The notes under the pieces were generated by a model. It was not told where the DNA came from and did not search any database. It was given only the letters and a program-made list of their open reading frames with translations. Below, piece after piece: positions 34,795-45,974 of a stretch of 64,000 nt of DNA. Source of the DNA: Aedes albopictus (lineage: Eukaryota; Arthropoda; Insecta; Diptera; Culicidae); contig NC_085138.1 in assembly GCF_035046485.1 (NCBI RefSeq), positions 367,043,238 to 367,107,237 on the forward strand. The letters run 5' to 3'. Numbering within the stretch: the first letter of the stretch is position 1; each line of letters begins with the position of its first letter. A program made the position numbers and the translations under genes.

Positions 34795-34876
34795 GTATGT
34801 ACCTCTTATGCATTTGTTGTTGTTGAAGTTACTCGCATTCTTCCGATCATAAAGTCTGTTCTCTACACACTTAATT

Positions 34877-35048
34877 TTGATTACCGACCGAGTTCGGTAA
34901 TTTTTTGACGAGATTAAAACTGCTGAGCACCGAACTCGTTCAGCAAAAATGCATTGTTTACCTTTTCCATACGATTTTGACAGTTGTTTTACTGAGCCTC
35001 AGTAAAATCGATTACCGAAACTACCGAGATCGTACTGCTGTTATAATC
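34877..35048. mobile_element. Inverted-repeat element interrupted by the 15-kb unit (left part)
   Basis: GTTCGGTAATTTTTTGACGA near its left end is inverted at 50014-50033, beyond the giant insertion. Removing the insertion gives a compact palindromic unit of about 200 bp whose right end had been cut about 30 bases from its terminus. Several ACCGA/TCGGT words occur inside. Confidence 0.6.
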
Positions 35049-35062
35049 CACTAGCGTGCACA

Positions 35063-35100
35063 GGGGGGGGGGGGGCAAGGGGGGGCACTTGCCCCCCCTT
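35063..35100. repeat. G tract and 10-bp G/C hairpin at the left end of the giant unit
   Basis: A run of G at 35063-35075 is followed by a perfect hairpin (AAGGGGGGGC, ACTT loop, GCCCCCCCTT). The right end has a matching C tract at about 49,964-49,978. A polymorphic or assembly-sensitive region. Confidence 0.85.
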
Positions 35101-37662
35101 CTATAAAAAAATTCTATGCACCATTTTTTGCAATTCAAGCACCTTGGATCTTACCACGCAGCTATGGTGCACCATTGACACATACAATTTCTTAGTATCT
35201 AATGCACAACCATGATGTTCTCAGAATCATCTATCAAAACTGTATTCCATGAATCCAGTTCCAGAATCATCATCAAAACTGTATTCCATGTACGTGATCC
35301 ATGATGACTTCGGCACCACATTGAATTCTAAGCACCATTTTTGCAATTCGTGCACCTAGCCATACAAAACAACGAGTATCACTGAATAACAGTGACGACT
35401 AATACAGCACACTTTCATCATGCACCTTCTTCAAAGCTTTCAATGCACCATCATGATGTCCACAGAATGATCTAGGTATTCACGTATTATGATGATCGCA
35501 TGAAATGTCTTTTTATCAATTAAGTATCTAATACCTCATATTGATATGCATCATCATGAAACTTCATGCACCATCACAGCTCTTCAAGCACCATTTCAGC
35601 GTTTATCATATCATCTAGGCATCTAATGCACCGTAATGCCGTGAGCATCACATAAAATACATTTCTTTTTTTATGCTATGCACCATTTTTGCAATTCGTG
35701 CACCTAACCATATTGATAAGCTTCGAAAAACGGTGACAACTAATGCATCATCTAGTATCATGCACCTTCTTCAAAGCTTTCCAACCACCATTTTGGCATT
35801 CACTATATCATCTAAGCATCTTATGCACCATTATGATGTGGTGATGAATTTGATGCACCATTTCGGCATTTCGCATACAAAATAGCATTCATTGTACCTG
35901 GACTATGTTAATTTCTGTGCCGTATTGAGTTTCCTGCACCATTTTTGCAATTCGTGCACCTACATATGGAATTTGTTGAGTGTAACTGAATCATGGTAAA
36001 ACTAATGCACCATACAGACATCATGTAGCTCCTTTGCATTCCATGCACCACCATGATGATCACATAAATATCTAAGCACCATCTCACGCGCCATCTAAGC
36101 ATTTAATTCACATTTGAATTTGAATTTGAAGCTCCATTTTGCCATATCGTACACCCAATTGTATTCCATGTACCTGATCCATGTTAACTTCCGCACCACA
36201 TTAAATTCTGTGCATCATTTTTGCAATTCTTGCATTTTGGATCTAACCACCCAATGTTGAAAATCACTGAATCATGGTGGCAACAAATGCACCCCTGATA
36301 CATACAATTTCTTAGTATCTCATGCACACCCATGATGTTCTCAGAATCATTTTTAGGCTAATCTCACGCACCATCTTTTAACTAATCAGTGATATCAGCA
36401 CCATATTCGAATAACATGCACCATTTTGGCATTTCGTATTCCAAAACTGTAATACATGTACGTGAACCATGGTGACTTCGGCACCACATTTTTGCAATTC
36501 GTACACCTAGCCATACACAATGGCGAGTGTCGCTGAATAACGGTGACAACGAATACAGCACACTAACATCATGTACCTTCTTCAAAGCGTCCACAGAATG
36601 AACTAGGTATCCACGCATTATACTGGTCTCATGCACTATCTTTTAATCAACTAGAAATCTAATGCATCATACTGATATGCAGCATCATTAAATTTCATGC
36701 ACCATCAATGCTTTCCAAGCACCATTTCAGCGTTTACTATATCATCTAGGCATCTGATGCACCATTATGTTGTGAGCATCACATAAAATACTTATATTTT
36801 GTAATCTATGCACCATTTTTGCAATTCGTGCACCTAACCATGCAACATGTTGATAATCTTTGAATAACGGCGACAACTAATGCAGCACACTAGCATCATA
36901 CGCCTTCTTCAAAGCTTTCCATGCACCATTTTGGCATTCATTATACCATCTAGGTATCTTATGTACCATTATGATGTGGTTTACATTTGAATTTGATGCA
37001 CCATTTTGGCATTTCGCATACAATATAGTTTTCCACGTACCTGGAACATGTTGATTTCTGTGCCACATTGAGTTTCCTGCACCTTTGCACGAATTGCATG
37101 TGCACCTTAATATGAAACATGACGAGTATAACAAAATCATGGTGAAGCTAATGCACCATACATACATCATTCATTCCAGGCACCACCATGATGTTCACGG
37201 AATCATCTAGGCACCATGTCACGCACCATCTTTAAATCAAATATGTGTCTAATTGCGAAATAATGCACCATCGTTCAATTTCATGTATTACTAAAGCTTT
37301 TAATGCGTAATCGTGGCGTTCACTATATCCATCTAGGCATCTATTGCACCATTATTATTGTATGAAGTTTGGTACATCGAAATTGCATTTCTTTTACGAT
37401 GTCAACTCTAATGCATCATACTGACATCAAGCGCCATCTTTGAATGACATGCTCCATATCAGCATTTAATGCACCATACCAATGAACTCAGTGTTATCAG
37501 AAGATCCTATACACCACGGTGACATCATGCACCTTTATTGCCGCAAGCAATTTGATTTTTACGCAGCACCAACATTTTTATGTTTACACCATCTCCAAAT
37601 CTTATGTTTCATCTTCAGGTATATAATGTACAATACTCACATCACACATGTTTTTAAAATTC
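35101..37662 (+). repeat. GCACCAT-rich degenerate tandem repeat region
   Basis: Dozens of ATGCACCAT/GTGCACC words at 20-60-base spacing, with a recurring phrase GCACCATTTTTGCAATTCG plus GTGCACCTA. Larger blocks recur: 35,270-35,490 aligns with 36,440-36,620, and 35,690-35,880 with 36,810-37,010. This suggests a higher-order repeat of about 1.1 kb. No coding sequence; methionine-rich minus frames are artefacts. Confidence 0.85.
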
Positions 37663-37664
37663 TA

Positions 37665-38520
37665 GGGGTATTAGGGGCATAATGGACACCCTAAGCAAAT
37701 GAGTATGTTAGGCCCGTATACCAGGCAAAAACTTAACATATTATCAGTTGGCTTACAACTTTAACTTGTTTCCTACGTATTTCAATCATTTACAGATGGT
37801 AGAATGTCATTATTGTAAAGAAATAATGAATTGAAAACCGTGTGTTTTTTGGGGCTGGCAGCAAAGGTACGGGGCGAAATGGACACCCATCGGGGCATAA
37901 TGGACACCCCTGCATATTTTATGCTGTATCTTTGAGAATATCGACCAGTTAAGTAATTTGTCAATGGAGATCAATACCACAGATATAATACTCCATCTTA
38001 GACGAGTTTACATAACTTGAAAGTTAATTAAACAAATTTTGGGCTAAAATAATCGGATTGATTTTTTTCTAACTCTCTAAAACGCCTAACAGTATGCAAC
38101 GCGCGTACATCCATTCATAATTGCCAGTGTTCATTTCGCCCCGAATAGACTACAACATTGAAATTGCTATTTTCAGTGTGTTCTGATCAAAAATATAAAA
38201 CTTCATCCATTGCTAAATCTACGTATACATGTAGATAAGCTAACAATTCACTTGTTTGTATGGTGGACACACTCAATCACTCGTAATACCTTATTTGCTG
38301 CTGCTTCGAAATTATAAGAAATCCACCATATAAAAAACATACTTCAATTTCAATGATATTTTGGTTATTTTGAAGGAATATAAATGGTATTTTTGAAAAA
38401 TAGAACAATGGCTTGTTCCTTTACACTTATGCATTGAAAGTTTTACACAAAAGTCAACGGTTTCGGCAAAAACAGGGGTGTCCATTTCGCCCCGGGTGTC
38501 CATTATGCCCCTAATCCCCC
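37665..38520. mobile_element. TA-flanked element with TIR GGGGTATTAGGGGCATAATG
   Basis: TIRs of about 28 bp with one mismatch, flanked by TA (37663-37664, 38521-38522), inserted in the GCACCAT array. Internal copies of GGGGCATAATGGACACCC and CGAAATGGACACCC add subterminal repeats. 856 bp, no transposase. Confidence 0.8.
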
Positions 38521-38639
38521 TATGCACCTTCTTGGTGTTCATTGTATCATCCACAATTGCATTTTATATAGGTACCATTTTGTGATTCGCGCATCAAAAC
38601 AGCATTCCGTGAATCATTTTGAGATCACTTTACCAGCTC

Positions 38640-40929
38640 GAGAAATATCTGGAGTAACCCGTGAAGGCATTCCAGGAGAAATCTCTGGAGAAATTTCAGG
38701 AGGAATCCTTGAAGGACTTTCTGGGGGAATCCCTGAAGGCATTACTTTACTAAAGAAGTGCTTGAAAGAATTCTTGAACGAAGCTCTCAAATACTGGAAG
38801 AGGAGTCTAGAGAAATTCCTGTAGAATTTGAAGGAGGTACTACTAAAGGAATTGCTGGAAAAAATATTGAAGGAATTCCCTGGAGGCATTCCCAAAGGAA
38901 TCCTTGAAGAATTTCCTGGGGGAATCTTTAGAGGAATTCGTGAAAGAATTCATGGAGGAATTTGTGGAGAAGTATTTCGAAAAATTCCTGGACAAATTTC
39001 TGGAAGAGTTCCAGCAGGGGCTCATTAGCGAACCCCTGGAGTAAACTCTGGAGGCATTCCTGGAAGAAACCCTGGAGAAATTCCTGGAAGAATTTCTGGA
39101 GGAATCTCTGAAGGCATTCCTGAAGGAATCCTTGGGAGAATGCCTGGAGGTTTTCTTGTAAGAATTCTTGGAGGAACTTCTGGAATTCTGAGGAAATTCC
39201 TAGAGGGACATTTGGAGGAGTTTCTAGAGCAATTCCTGGAGGAAGCTATGAGAAATTCCTGGAGAAATCCCTGGTGTAATCCCTGGAGGAATTCCTGAAG
39301 GAATCCGTGAATTACAGGATGAAAGAAGGAATCCATGAAATAATTCATGGATGAATTGCTGGAGGAATTCCTGAAGGATTTTTTGGAAAAATTCCTGCAT
39401 GAATTTGTGGAAGAATCACTCGAGGAATTCAATAACGAACCCTTGCAGAAATTACTGGAGAAATCTCTGGAGGAATATGTGGAGCAATTTCTGGAGGAAT
39501 CAGTGGAGTCATTCCTGAAGGAATTTTTGGAAGAATCCGCGAAAAAATTCTTGGAGGAATTTCTGGAGGCATTCTTTCAAGATTCATCGGAAGAATTTCT
39601 GGAAGATTTTCAGGAGGAATACTTGGAGGAATCCCTGGAGACATTCATAGAGAAAATCCTAGAGAAAGCTTTGGAAAATTCCTGGAGAATTCCCTGCTGT
39701 AATCCTAGGAGGAATTCCTGAAGGAATCCGTAAAGCAATTCAAGGATCAATCCGTGGAGAATTATTAGAGAAACTTCTGGAAGAATCCCTAGAGGTTTTT
39801 CTAGAGAAATTCCTAAAAAAATGTAAGAATTCCTGGAAGAATTTCTGGAGGATTTTCTGAAGGAATTCTTTGAAAATTTTCTGGAAAAATATTTGCGGCT
39901 TCCGGGAGGAATGATTAAAGGAATTCCTCGAGCAAAAGAATTCCTAGAGGGATTTTTGAGCAATATCTAAAGAAATTCATTGATGAATCCCTGGAGGAAT
40001 TCCTGGCGAAATCTATGGAGGAATACCTGAAGAAATTTTTCGAGGAATTGCTGGAACAGTTCCAGGAGAAGTTTTTTCTGATGAAATCCGTGTATAAATT
40101 CTTGTAGGAATACCTAGAGGAATTCTTGGAGGAATCCATGAAGAATTTTAAGATGATTTTCCGGAGAAATTAATAGCGAAATTTTTATAGTTGTCCCAGG
40201 AGAAATTTCTGGACAGATTCGTTGAAAAGTTCCAAAAAAAAAATAAATCCTGAAAAAATGTCTGTAGAAATCCCTGGAGAAATTTCTCGAGGAATACGTG
40301 GAAGAGTTGCGGGAGAAATTTCTTCAGGATTTTCTGGAGAAATCCGAGTTGGAATTCCTTTAGGTGTCCTTGTAGAAATTCCTGGAGGAATCTCTGTAGA
40401 AATTCCCGAAGGTATTCAAGATGGAATTAACGAAGGAATTTTTGAAGGGATAATGGAGGAATTCATGGAGAAATTTCCGAAAGAATTCTTTGAGGTATTT
40501 TTTGCGAAACATTCCTGGAGAAATTCCTGGATGATTTTCTTAAGGAATCTCTGGAGAAATTCCTGGAGGAATCCATGTTTGAATTCCGGGAGGTATTTCT
40601 GGATAATTCCTGAAAATTTTTTTGGTGCAATAACTAGAGAAATTCCTGGATGAATTCTTTATGGAATTTCTGGACAAATATTTAAGGCTTCCCGGAGGAA
40701 TGTCTAGAGGAACTCCTCGAGGAATTTGTGAAGGATTTTTTTTAGTAATTTCTAAAGAAACTCATGGATGGATTCCTGGATGAATTCCCGAAGAAATTCC
40801 TGGAGAAATTCCCAGAAAAGATCCGGGAAAATCCCTGCTGTAATCCTAGGAGGGATTCCTGAAGGAATCTGTGGAGGAATTTAAAGATGAATCCCTGGAG
40901 AATTCCTAGAAAAATTTCTGGAAGAATCC
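38640..40929 (+). repeat. 12-bp minisatellite (GGAGGAATTCCT)n, left block
   Basis: About 2.3 kb of imperfect 12-bp units with AGGAATTCCT cores separated by GG. All three plus frames tend to stay open, giving EEFL, GGIP and RNSW four-residue repeats, and the minus frames also. The array continues at 45975 after the piggyBac-like insertion, in the same orientation. Confidence 0.9.
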
Positions 40930-40978
40930 TTAACCCTCCATCAGTCGCATCAAAAAAAGTTACACGAGCGGTCGCGTC

Positions 40979-40993
40979 GTGTACTCAGTACAC
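40979..40993. repeat. 15-bp palindrome GTGTACTCAGTACAC, site 1
   Basis: Preceded by a GTTACACGAGCGGTCGCG module near the left terminus. The same palindrome (centre C or G) occurs at three right-arm sites. Confidence 0.9.
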
Positions 40994-41220
40994 GGCAAAC
41001 GCTTTCAATTATGGTTTATATGCTTTACTAGATACAATGTTGGTGTCTTCGGCAAAAATGTCCAACAGGATAATGTGTGTCTGATAGTGGACATGTGGAA
41101 CCGGTCAATACGCTCTGGTCCTGTCCCGGGTGTCGGAATGGCCCTCGCGGGAACCTGTTTCGTGGACATTTCAGCTATGGCATCAAAACTAGGCATGCGA
41201 CGGCTCTATCTTCATGATTT

Positions 41221-41990
41221 TTCATGTACATCATCTTAGTAACCATGAAAATGACCAGTGACCTCCCTGGCTAACCCGTGGCCACCGGAATGTGCCCTGG
41301 AGGAACCTGTTTCGAGGACATTTTGACCATGACACCAAAACTAGGCTTGCGACGGCTCTATTTCCATGATTTTCCAAATCAATTATTTTAGTAACCATGA
41401 AAATGACCAGTGACCTCCCTGGCCAACCCGTGGCCATCGGAATGTGCCCTGGAGGAACCTGTTTCGAGGACATTGTGACCATGACAACAAAACTAGGCTT
41501 GCGACGGCTCTATCTTCATGATTTTCCATATCAATTATTTTAGTAATCATAAAATTGACCAGTGACCTCCCTGGCCAACCCGTGGCCATCGGAATGTGCC
41601 CTGGAGGAACCTGTTTCGAGGACATTGTGACCATGATAACAAAACTAGGCTTGCGACGGCTCTATCTTCATGATTTTCCAAATCAATTATTTTAGTAACC
41701 ATAAAATTGACCAGTGACCTCCCTGGCTAACCCGTGGCCACCGGAATGTGCCCTGAAGAAACCTGTTTCGAGGACATTAAGACCATGACACCAAAACTAG
41801 GCATGCGACGGCTCTATCTTCATAATTTTTCATATCCATCATCTTAGTAACCATGAAAATGGTATTTGACCTCCCTGGCCAAACCGTGGCCACCGGAATG
41901 TGCCCTGGAGGAACCAGTTTCATGGACATTTTGACCAAGGCGCCAAAACTAGGCGTGCAACTGCTCTATCTTTTTGATGTTCCGTCATCT
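41221..41990 (+). repeat. 152-bp tandem repeat, five units (left arm)
   Basis: GACCAGTGACCTCCCTGG-like starts fall at 41253, 41405, 41557, 41709 and (diverged) 41861, exactly 152 apart. Units are similar, with substitutions such as CCTGGCC/CCTGGCT. Open frames through the array are by-products. Confidence 0.95.
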
Positions 41991-42110
41991 AGGGTAAATC
42001 GCCAATTGTTACACACCTTAAAAACTCGCCAATTTTTGCACATCTCATAAGCAAAGCATGGAGTGTGCAACAAAGTTTTCAAGGTGTGCAGTAATTGACG
42101 ATTCACCCTA

Positions 42111-43079
42111 ACTAACCGTGACAAAGACCAGCGCTCACGGTTCCCACTCTATATGAGGGCGGTCATGCATATAATTTTCGCTCATAGCATGGTGAAACCT
42201 GTAATTTGATACCTATTTGCCACTCAAAAGCGTTTATTGTAGTGTATAAAAATATGTTCAATCTTGTTTTGTAATTTTTGAATAGAAAGAAATAAAAAAA
42301 AGTTTTTGCTTCACGGAGCCGAAATTTTTTGTTTTGTGGTTTTGGTTACCAACTGATTTGTATACAGTCATACCTCGGTATAACGTAGCCTCGATATAAC
42401 GTAACTTTTTTATGGTGCCAATGTTGCTATTTGAATAATAAGCGTGATTCACGGAATAGTCTTTATGATATTACGCTCCTCCTGGAACCAGGTCTGCTAG
42501 CCAGTTAAGTGTTATACGAACAATTTCGCAGTTATATGATAGTTTTCGGTGTCATAAATTTTGTTTAGCTGCTAATTGCAACATGTTTACGTTTCACTTA
42601 ACGAATGAAGTTGAGTAACTGCAACGCCTGACAGATGTCATCAAGCCATCAATTGACGTAAAATGAACTTCATGTGACTGTTCCTAGGTCAGAGGAACTT
42701 ATTCACCTAGCGTGAATGAGGATAAAGCATCAGTTACTTCTGCATTTTGTTATATGAAGATCCTGCTTTTTCTCTTCGTTTAATTCATCCACATTCATTC
42801 AATTCCTCCAGCCTATTAGGGCAAACATGGCACATCATTTTGACGTTTGGCGGTGCGATAACTTAAAATTTGTTGAACTTACCGGACTTACAGGTAAAAA
42901 GCATTGCAGTTAAACCTTTTCACCGACCGAACGTCTACTGTACTTATTCTTGACATATCATTCCTAATGAAACATAGCCTTCAAACTCTAAAAGACATGA
43001 CAGTAGACAGCAGTGTAAGCAAATTCGGTTTCATGCGATACTGCGAGTTATAACGCCGGGGCAAGTCCGCCTTGTCTTA
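42111..43079. other. Central non-repeated part of the piggyBac-like element
   Basis: AT-rich, no transposase frame on either strand. It includes TACCTCGGTATAACGTAGCC and CGATATAACGTAAC near 42,370-42,405, which resemble ends of other mosquito elements but are not paired here. Confidence 0.4.
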
Positions 43080-43536
43080 GAAGAACCCTGCAGAAAATCG
43101 CTTAAGAAATTCTTTGATAAATCCCTAAAGAAATTTCTTGATAAATTTCTGGCGAAATTTCGTGATATATCCCCCGGATGAATTTCCACCGAAATATGCA
43201 AAGGTATTCTTGGTATAAATCCTAAAGGAATTCATGGAATAATCACATGAAGAATTTATGTAGAAATGCAACATGAAGTACCAGCGGGAATTTCTGGAGG
43301 GATTTAAAGCAAACTTCTAGAGGAATCACAGCGAGAATCTATGGAAAAGGCGAAATTCCTAAAGGAATCATTAAAAGAAGTGCTTTGAAAGAAAATGAGG
43401 CATCCCTGAAGTAATTCAGCAGGGTTTCCTGGAACCAGAAATCTTTGATTGAATCTATGAAGAAATTAATGCTGGTTTTTGCCGAAATCCTAGCATGAGT
43501 TTTCGGAAGAATTACCGGTGAAATCCCTGGAAATAA
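43080..43536 (+). repeat. Minisatellite fragment inside the piggyBac-like element
   Basis: Degenerate AAATTCCT/GAATCC 12-bp-type units, similar to the arrays outside the element. Suggests that minisatellite DNA was captured or exchanged. Confidence 0.6.
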
Positions 43537-43906
43537 ATTACTTATGAGATGTGCAACAATTGGCGAGTTTTTAAGGTGTGTAACAATTGGCGATTTACCG
43601 TAGATGATGGATATAGAACACCAAAAAGATAAAGCAGTTGCATGCCTAGTTTTGGCGGCTTGGTCAAAATTGTTCTCAAAACAGGTTCCTTCAAGGCAAA
43701 GTCCTGTGGCCACGGGATGACCAGGGAGGTCACTGGTCCTTTTCATGGTTACTAAGATGATGGAAATGGAAAATCAGGAAAATAGAGCCGTCGCAAGCCT
43801 AGTTTTGGCGTCAAAGCCAAAATGTCAACGAAACAGGTTCCTCCAGGGCACATTCCGGTGGCCACGGTTTGGCCAGGAAGGTCACTGATCATTTTCATGG
43901 TTACTA

Positions 43907-44822
43907 AGGACTGTTCATTAAAGAAAGTGGACATCTGCTTACCAATAGTTTAGAGTTAAAACTAAACAAAAAAATGTGAATTTATGCTCAGTGTGTAAAA
44001 ACATTGTTCACTTCGACAATACACTCAAAGAAAACGGAAAAAGTAAGAAATTTCGAGCGATACGTCGTATTAGCTTTGCGACTAGCAAATTAATTCTGCA
44101 CAAATGGTGTTCCAAAAAGTTGTCGTTTCGAGAATTGACTTACTAATACACTTCCGGGACCGCAATTTTTTAACGCTAAGCAGGGGACAGATGTGCCGGA
44201 TGATGTAGGGTACATCAGAACTGAAAAATTTGGGAAAATTTTTTTGGTGTGGTAAGCCGATTGTTCATGTGGCTTAAAGAGTTCTCCGTATTTTACAACG
44301 GGAACAATCAACGGTGAAAATAACAGAACGGAATGCATCAAAAAACGACTTCTACCCATCTACCGAAAACATACGGATCCTCTTTTGTTTTAGGCGGATC
44401 TGGCATCCGCTTATTACGCTTCTTCTACACTAGAGATGCTCAAGACGGAAAAAGTCGATTTTGTCGAAAAATGGCAAAATCCACAAAACTTCTCTGAGCA
44501 GCTTCATGTGGAAAGATACCGGACAATAATTAAGCGGCATCTGAAGAAAAATGGAAGAGAAGCAAGCTCTGTTGATTGCTTCAAAAAAAATTGGTCTGCG
44601 GCACAACGAAAAGTTACGGAGAAAGTTGTGCAGAATCTTATGGGAGGTATCAAGAGGAAAGTCCGAGCGTTCTTCCGAAAAGCGAAGTAAATGTTCAAAC
44701 TCACGTGAATTCGGCCACATATATGTTGATTGTCATTTATAAAAAATAAACTTATCAATTTGTTCAAAAATACATATTTTCTATTGAAAAACAGGTGTCC
44801 ACTTTCTTTAATGAACAGTCCT
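43907..44822 (+). mobile_element. Tc1/mariner-superfamily element, DD37E type (916 bp)
   Basis: A perfect 27-bp TIR starting AGGACTGTTCATTAAAG and ending with its reverse complement, with TA duplicated (43905-43906, 44823-44824). The host 152-bp repeat gives the empty site GGTTACTAAGATGATGG. Internally deleted: only the second half of a transposase remains. Confidence 0.92.
44190..44690 (+). pseudogene. DD37E transposase remnant
   Basis: The translation includes KFGKIFLVW, FTTGTINGENN, TECIKKRLLP, then ADLASAYYA (second catalytic Asp, with the preceding Trp changed to stop) and VERYRTIIKRHLKKN with the catalytic Glu. The C-terminal helix is VVQNLMGGIKRKVRAF, and a stop is at 44690. Exactly 37 residues separate Asp and Glu, which defines the DD37E group known from mosquitoes. 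Two in-frame stops precede the Asp, and the N-terminal DNA-binding part and first Asp are missing. Not functional. Confidence 0.88.
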
Positions 44823-45680
44823 TAAGATGATGGATATGAAAAATTATGAAGATAGAGCCGTCGCATGCCTTGTTTTGGTGTCATGGTCAAAATGTCCTCG
44901 ACACAGGTTCCTCCAGGGCACATTCCGGTGACCACGGGTTGGCCAGAGAGGTCACTCGCAGTTTTTTTTCGGTTACAAAGATGATGGATATGGAAAATCA
45001 TGTAAACAGAGCCGTCGCATGCCTAGTTTTGGTGTCATGGTCAAAATGTCCTCGAAACAGGTTCCTCCAGGGCACATACCGGTGGCCACGGGTTAGCCAG
45101 GGAGGTCACTGGTCATTTTCATGGTTACTTAGATGATGGATATGAAAAATCATGAAAATAGAGCCGTCGCATGCCCAGTTTCAGTGTCATGGTCATAATG
45201 TCCTCGAAACAGGTTCCTCCAGGGCACATTTCGGTGGCCACGGGTTGGCCAGGGAGGTCACTGGTAATTTTCATGGTTACTAAAATAATGGATATGGAAA
45301 ATCATGAAGATAGAGCCGTCGCATGCCTTGTTTTGGTGTCATGGTCAAAATGTCCTCGAAACAGGTTCCTCCAGGGCACATTCCGGTGGCTACGGGTTAA
45401 CCAGGGAGGTCACTGGTCATTTTCATGGTTACTAAGATGATGTACATTAAAAATAATCATGAAGATAGAGCCGTCGCATGCCTAGTTTTGATGCCATAGC
45501 TGAAATGTCCACGAAACAGGTTCCCGCGAGGGCCATTCCGACACCCGGGACAGGACCAGATCGTATTGACCGGTTCCACATGTCCACTATCAGACGTGCA
45601 TTATCCAGTTGGACATTTTTGTCGAAGACACCAACATTGTATCTAGTAAAGCATATAAACCATAATTGAAAGCGTTTGCC

Positions 45681-45769
45681 GTGTACTGAGTACACGACGC
45701 GACCGCTCGTGTAACGGTCTGGTTCAAAAAAAAGTTACACCAGCGGTCGCGCCGGTGTACTGAGTACAC
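45681..45769. repeat. 15-bp palindromes, sites 2 and 3
   Basis: GTGTACTGAGTACAC at 45681-45695 and 45755-45769, with GTTACAC...GCGGTCGCG modules in opposite orientations between them. A fourth copy lies at 45937-45951, 4 bases inside the 15-bp right TIR. Symmetry fits a dimeric-protein binding site, which is inference. Confidence 0.85.
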
Positions 45770-45974
45770 ATTTAAAATGTGAGGTTAGAATTACGTGTTT
45801 TTCGAGTACTTTCCGTGCATTTTTTCATTTTTTTTCTGCCTTACTAACAAGAAGAAGAGTGGATCTTGGAATAGGACCAACACCCGGTTCAATTTGGTGC
45901 AAATTTCGATTATTTATTTGCATTTTTTTGAGACGCGTGTACTCAGTACACGCAAGCGACTGATGGTGGGTTAA

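Larger units (their letters stand above)
43590..45440 (-). repeat. 152-bp tandem repeat, six units (right arm), split by a mariner-type element
   Basis: Reverse-orientation unit starts (CCAGGGAGGTCACTGGT-like) at 43721, 43873, 44943, 45097, 45249 and 45401. After subtracting the 916-bp insertion and its TA duplication, 43873 and 44943 are exactly 152 apart. One interval is 154. Confidence 0.95.
40934..45970. mobile_element. piggyBac-like element with long inverted arms (5,037 bp)
   Basis: Flanked by TTAA (40930-40933 and 45971-45974) inside the minisatellite. TIR CCCTCCATCAGTCGC versus CCCACCATCAGTCGC. TTAA targets and CCC-initial TIRs are hallmarks of piggyBac. The arms (40934-42055 and 43537-45970) are inverted copies. 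Each has a subterminal module GTTACACSAGCGGTCGCG plus a 15-bp palindrome, a unique 240-bp stretch, exact 152-bp tandem repeats and a closing ATCGCCAATTGTTACAC motif. The centre is non-coding and includes minisatellite. No piggyBac transposase is present. Confidence 0.85.

Noticed and set aside
39347..39721. 124-codon EEFL-repeat frame resembling a coiled-coil protein
   Set aside because: Same array; four-residue periodicity follows from the 12-bp unit, and equal frames exist in other phases.
41231..45440. CRISPR-like array of 152-bp units
   Set aside because: Units abut each other with no short repeat/unique spacer alternation, and the DNA is from an insect; they are tandem repeats inside a transposon.
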